From contig JABDIZ010000369.1 of NCBI GenBank assembly GCA_013003465.1, positions 1-8,049 of the forward strand: a stretch of DNA of 8,049 nucleotides, written 5' to 3'. The notes under the pieces were generated by a model, which was given only the letters and a program-made list of their open reading frames with translations, was not told the DNA's origin and searched no databases. This DNA is from Rhodothermaceae bacterium. GTDB lineage: Bacteria > Bacteroidota > Rhodothermia > Rhodothermales > Rubricoccaceae. A program made the position numbers and the translations under genes. Below are positions 6,065-8,049 of this stretch, piece by piece; positions within the stretch are counted from its first letter, which is position 1, and each line of letters begins with the position of its first letter.

Positions 6065-6112
6065 CTTTCTCTGCATCTGCACAGAGTGTCGCTCTAAATT
6101 AGCTACCTGCTA

Positions 6113-6127
6113 CCCCAAGCATTGGGG
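6113..6127 (+). other. Perfect hairpin in the upstream region of rpsT
   Basis: CCCCAA (6113-6118) and TTGGGG (6122-6127) form a perfect 6-bp stem with a 3-base loop. An alternative pairing of CAAGC (6116-6120) with GCTTG (6133-6137) competes with it. It is about 90 bases before rpsT; whether it is transcribed is unknown. Confidence 0.3.
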
Positions 6128-6172
6128 CATGCGCTTGAAGCCCTGCGAAAAAAGCGAGCGTACCGCCTTGAT

Positions 6173-6190
6173 CCGCTGAGGACTCGGCGG
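6173..6190 (+). other. Hairpin in the rpsT leader
   Basis: CCGCTGA (6173-6179) pairs with TCGGCGG (6184-6190) including one U-G pair, around a GGAC loop, ending 25 bases before the rpsT start. S20 represses its own translation in E. coli, so a leader structure is plausible here, but no shared motif with that system is visible. Confidence 0.3.
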
Positions 6191-6215
6191 GACGCCCGAT
6201 TGACGACCTCATCTT

Positions 6216-6470
6216 ATGCCCCAACACAAGTCTGCTGCTAAGCGCGTCCGCCAGAACGCGAAGCGCCGCCTCCGCAATCGGTACCACCGGGCGCGCGTGC
6301 GTACGCTGATCAAGGATCTCCGCGAGACCGCCTCACGGGAGGAGGCCGAGCAGAAGCTCAACCTGATCAAGGCGCAACTCGACCGGATGGCGACGCGCCG
6401 CTTGATCCACCCCAACGCGGCAGCCAACACGAAGAGCAGCCTGGAGCGCTACGTTCTTTCTCTTGCCTGA
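6216..6470 (+). CDS. rpsT: 30S ribosomal protein S20
   Basis: S20 binds 16S rRNA early in small-subunit assembly. The 84-residue, strongly basic product has the normal length. Its N-terminus MPQHKSAAKRVRQNAKRRLRN is typical (Lys/Arg-rich, binds rRNA), a helical region with TLIKDLRE follows at about 30-37, and the conserved C-terminal HPNAAANTKSSLERYV segment lies at 65-80. The ATG at 6216-6218 gives the family start; no Shine-Dalgarno is visible (ACCTCATCTT precedes it). It is transcribed away from the M23/atp block and is monocistronic, being closed by a strong terminator 10 bases after the stop. Confidence 0.98.
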   Translation: MPQHKSAAKRVRQNAKRRLRNRYHRARVRTLIKDLRETASREEAEQKLNLIKAQLDRMATRRLIHPNAAANTKSSLERYVLSLA

Positions 6471-6480
6471 TCAAGCCCCT

Positions 6481-6518
6481 GGGTGCGTCCGCGAATGCAA
6501 CGACGCACCCCGCTTTTT
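6481..6518 (+). terminator. Intrinsic terminator of rpsT
   Basis: GGGTGCGTC (6481-6489) and GACGCACCC (6502-6510) make a perfect 9-bp GC-rich stem with a 12-base loop. A T5 run follows at 6514-6518. It begins 10 bases after the rpsT stop codon. Confidence 0.88.
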
Positions 6519-6566
6519 GAGTGAAGGATTCGGAACCCCCGGTCCAACTCAGAGTTAGGCGCTCCT

Positions 6567-6631
6567 AGATTGGCTTCGCAAAGAAGCGAAACATGAGTAT
6601 GCGCTCACCGCTTCTCGTCCTGCGCCAATCT
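6567..6631 (+). other. Nested three-stem palindromic element, possible structured RNA
   Basis: Three perfect stems nest inside each other. AGATTGGC (6567-6574) pairs with GCCAATCT (6624-6631); AGAAGCG (6582-6588) with CGCTTCT (6609-6615); TGAG (6594-6597) with CTCA (6604-6607). Internal loops are 7/8 and 5/1 bases, with a 6-base apical loop. The sequence after it (CCTCTCTTTAG) is only weakly U-rich. It could be a small RNA, a REP/MITE-like dispersed element or the end of a transcript. Confidence 0.4.
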
Positions 6632-6697
6632 CCTCTCTTTAGCAGCCCTTCCCCAGCGGCTCTGCCCTTTTCCACTCTACCCGTGCCACGTAGGCCG

Positions 6698-6718
6698 ACG
6701 GGGCATCCCATGCCCCGT
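6698..6718. other. Perfect 9-bp inverted repeat with 3-base centre
   Basis: ACGGGGCAT (6698-6706) and ATGCCCCGT (6710-6718) are exact reverse complements around CCC. It ends 5 bases before the candidate -35 box at 6724 and is not followed by a T-run, so an operator for a dimeric regulator is as likely as an RNA hairpin. Confidence 0.4.
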
Positions 6719-6723
6719 ATTGC

Positions 6724-6752
6724 TTGCAAGTCACCGTTTTATTTCGCATACT
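6724..6752 (+). promoter_or_regulatory. Candidate promoter of the outer-membrane protein gene
   Basis: TTGCAA (6724-6729) and CATACT (6747-6752) are separated by exactly 17 bases and match 4 of 6 positions of each housekeeping sigma consensus. The intervening DNA is locally AT-rich (TTTTATTT). The -35 overlaps the palindrome CTTGCAAG. The Bacteroidota-type -7 motif (TAnnTTTG) is not matched, so this remains a moderate guess. It would give an mRNA leader of about 130 bases. Confidence 0.35.
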
Positions 6753-6753
6753 A

Positions 6754-6830
6754 AGCTCCGGGTTTGAGCGCTTGCCTCACGCCATCTGGTTCAACCCACC
6801 CCCCGGAGCTCGGCGTCTCTTCTAACGCCG
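6754..6830 (+). other. Two adjacent hairpins in the presumed 5' leader of the outer-membrane protein mRNA
   Basis: AGCTCCGGG (6754-6762) pairs perfectly with CCCGGAGCT (6802-6810), with a possible inner TTGA/TCAA stem (6764-6767 with 6791-6794). Immediately next, CGGCGT (6811-6816) pairs with ACGCCG (6825-6830) around an 8-base pyrimidine-rich loop. No base separates the two helices, so they could stack. They begin within a few bases of the candidate promoter's -10 box, and so would lie at or near the 5' end of the mRNA. Confidence 0.45.
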
Positions 6831-6877
6831 TTTGCGACTTCACCTTCACCCCCCTCTCTCCATGCCCCAGAACCCAA

Positions 6878-6882
6878 AGGAG
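6878..6882 (+). promoter_or_regulatory. Shine-Dalgarno sequence deciding the start of the outer-membrane protein
   Basis: AGGAG lies 6 bases before the ATG at 6889. An in-frame ATG at 6862 lies upstream of this site, so the ribosome site supports 6889. None of the other genes in the window has a comparable sequence. Confidence 0.75.
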
Positions 6883-6888
6883 AAGACT

Positions 6889-8049
6889 ATGACCCAGCGT
6901 CTACCCTCTTCGCTTTTGCTTGGATGCGCGGCAATCCTGCTTTTCGCCTCGGCGGCGTCAGCGCAGGTCGTGCGGCCCAGTGAAACGCTTTATCTCGCTC
7001 TGAAAGGCTACGCCACCACCTACGGCGGCGAGCTTGACGGAACCGGCGCAGCCAACGGCGACAAGTACGATTGGCTGTTCAGCGACTTCAGCTTCGCTGT
7101 CGGTGCCGAGCTCGGCTACCAGTTCACCGACAACCTCGGCTTCGGTGTGACGGGGCTCTACGGCCGGTACTCGAACATCAACGAACCCAACGGCTTTGCG
7201 GTCGGCATTGGAGGCGGGCAACAGATCAACGACAGCGAGTCGTTTATCGAGATCCACCCGCTCTTCCGCTACATGCCCTTCCCGGGCGGGAAGATCACGC
7301 CGTTCATTGAGTTGGGCGGTGGCATCGCGCTCTACCAAGAGACGGGCAACGACAACCGTGACGCGACCAACACGCCGAAGACCTCGTACGGCCCTACCCT
7401 CGGGCTTGGCCTCGACCTGCTCCTCGGCAAGCAGCTTTCCTTCTTCCTCGGCGCGCAGGGTTCGCTCTGGTTCCCCGATGATGGCTTCGACGGCTCCAAC
7501 CCCGGCGGCCTCGGCCTGCCCTTCGCTGACCAAGCGGACTTCGACGCCACGATGAAGTATGGTGGCGGCCTGCGCTACTTCTTCCGCCCGCCATACACCG
7601 AGGTGGATGCCACGATCGACTGCACCACGGACCTGATCGTGGGTGAGTCGGGCTCGTTCACGGCGATGATCAACCAGGACGCCAGCGAGCCGCTCTCGTT
7701 CATGTGGAACTGGGGCGACGGCACGACCTCCAGCGGTATGACCGCCTCGCACGCCTACAGCGCGCCCGGCACCTACACGGTCAGCTTCACCGCGGAAGGC
7801 CCGGCCAACTCCGATACGGAGACCTGCCTCGTAACGGTGATGGAGCCGCAGATTGCGCCGATCCTCTCGGCCTGCCGCGTCTCCCCGAGCACAGCTGGCA
7901 TCGGCCAGGAAGTCACGGTCAGCGCGAACGTCAACAGCGATGTCTCCGAGCCATATGAGATTTCGGTCGACTTCGGCGACGGCACGACGGCCAACAGCCT
8001 CCCGGCCCGCCACACCTACGGCGACACCGGCACCTACACGGTGACCATC
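6889..8049 (+). CDS. Secreted outer-membrane beta-barrel protein with PKD domains (incomplete at the right edge)
   Basis: 387 residues are visible and the frame is open at the edge. Residues 1-25 are a clear signal peptide, with predicted cleavage after SASA before QVV. Residues 26-233 alternate short beta strands with Gly/Asn/Asp-rich turns (GYQFTDNLGFGVTGLYGRY at 76-94, PFIELGGGIALYQ at 138-150, GGGLRYFFRP at 225-234), typical of an 8-10-stranded outer-membrane barrel. Two PKD domains follow: about 244-318, with WNWGDGTT at 273-280 and HAYSAPGTYTVS at 288-299; and about 328 onward, with DFGDGTT at 361-367 and HTYGDTGTYTVT at 375-386. C245 and C313 could form a disulfide inside the first PKD domain. 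Related barrel-PKD proteins often end in an OmpA-type peptidoglycan-binding domain; that would lie off the window (inference). Ligand and function are unknown. Confidence 0.85.
   Translation, partial: MTQRLPSSLLLGCAAILLFASAASAQVVRPSETLYLALKGYATTYGGELDGTGAANGDKYDWLFSDFSFAVGAELGYQFTDNLGFGVTGLYGRYSNINEPNGFAVGIGGGQQINDSESFIEIHPLFRYMPFPGGKITPFIELGGGIALYQETGNDNRDATNTPKTSYGPTLGLGLDLLLGKQLSFFLGAQGSLWFPDDGFDGSNPGGLGLPFADQADFDATMKYGGGLRYFFRPPYTEVDATIDCTTDLIVGESGSFTAMINQDASEPLSFMWNWGDGTTSSGMTASHAYSAPGTYTVSFTAEGPANSDTETCLVTVMEPQIAPILSACRVSPSTAGIGQEVTVSANVNSDVSEPYEISVDFGDGTTANSLPARHTYGDTGTYTVTI

Larger units (their letters stand above)
5855..6215. other. Divergent intergenic region between the M23/atp block and rpsT
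   Basis: About 360 bases with no credible gene. It must hold the promoters for both directions, but I could not identify a convincing one. It contains a palindrome at 5938-5950, a possible dispersed-repeat fragment around 5950-5962, a minus-strand terminator-like hairpin at 6031-6064, and two hairpins close to rpsT (6113-6127 and 6173-6190). The short reading frame at 6099-6287 runs antisense into rpsT and is not credible. Confidence 0.6.
6519..6888. other. Intergenic region rich in inverted repeats, upstream of the outer-membrane protein gene
   Basis: About 370 bases without a credible gene. It holds a 65-base nested palindromic element (6567-6631), a perfect 21-base hairpin (6698-6718), a candidate promoter (6724-6752), two back-to-back hairpins in the presumed 5' untranslated region (6754-6830) and a pyrimidine-rich stretch leading to the Shine-Dalgarno. 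I considered a tRNA or a known structural RNA here and found no supporting signature. Confidence 0.6.

Noticed and set aside
6135..6166. Candidate rpsT promoter starting with TTGAAG
   Set aside because: No acceptable -10 element at 16-19 bases spacing.
6519..6570. Possible tRNA or tRNA fragment on the minus strand (GGTTC-like T-arm around 6530-6545)
   Set aside because: The T-loop spacing is wrong, and no acceptor stem, D-arm or anticodon arm can be paired.
6862..6888. Upstream in-frame ATG of the outer-membrane protein at 6862
   Set aside because: The Shine-Dalgarno lies after it and the signal peptide begins properly at 6889.
6958..8013. 351-codon minus-strand frame opposite the outer-membrane protein
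   Set aside because: The longest frame there, but the plus strand has a signal peptide, a Shine-Dalgarno, barrel strands and exact PKD motifs; the antisense product is Arg/Val/Ala/Glu-rich with no domain.

Overview
The window is high-GC bacterial chromosome dominated by one leftward (minus-strand) gene block. It runs from a cell-wall/cytoskeleton pair into the membrane (Fo) and stalk part of an F-type ATP synthase. A divergent rightward side carries ribosomal protein S20 (rpsT) and the start of an outer-membrane protein. Several traits point to a high-GC member of the Bacteroidota/Rhodothermota side of the tree: AtpB has a signal peptide and a long periplasmic N-terminal extension; an M23 peptidase and a bactofilin sit directly upstream of the atp genes; almost no start codon has a Shine-Dalgarno sequence; and the outer-membrane beta-barrel is followed by PKD domains. 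A Rhodothermales-like organism is my best inference; the genus cannot be told from this sequence.

Layout, read along the minus strand from about 6030 down to 1: M23 metallopeptidase (4931-5854, possibly starting at 5926), bactofilin (4340-4906), AtpZ-like two-helix protein with a tryptophan pentapeptide repeat (3917-4339, GTG start abutting the bactofilin stop), AtpI-like four-helix protein (3449-3766), atpB/a (2071-3429), atpE/c (1727-1960), atpF/b (1142-1651), atpH/delta (510-1064) and the first 151 codons of atpA/alpha (1-455, running off the left edge). All nine read the same way with gaps of 0 to about 150 bases, so they are probably one operon or a set of overlapping transcripts. The gamma, beta and epsilon genes are not in the window.

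On the plus strand, rpsT (6216-6470) ends in a clear intrinsic terminator (6481-6518). About 370 bases without a gene follow, unusually rich in inverted repeats. Then comes a signal-peptide-bearing beta-barrel/PKD protein (6889 to the right edge, incomplete), which alone has a good Shine-Dalgarno sequence.

Functionally, the Fo genes encode the proton channel and rotor (a, c), the peripheral stalk (b, delta) and probable assembly factors (AtpZ, AtpI). The peptidase and bactofilin remodel and scaffold the envelope. The c subunit lacks the usual sodium-binding side chains, so the enzyme is most likely proton-driven. I found no mobile element, CRISPR, defence or biosynthetic system. The most unusual signals are non-coding: a degenerate 7-base periodic array between atpF and atpH, a G-free leader and a strong hairpin bracketing atpE, a terminator-like hairpin in the divergent region upstream of the operon, and stacked hairpins ahead of the outer-membrane gene.
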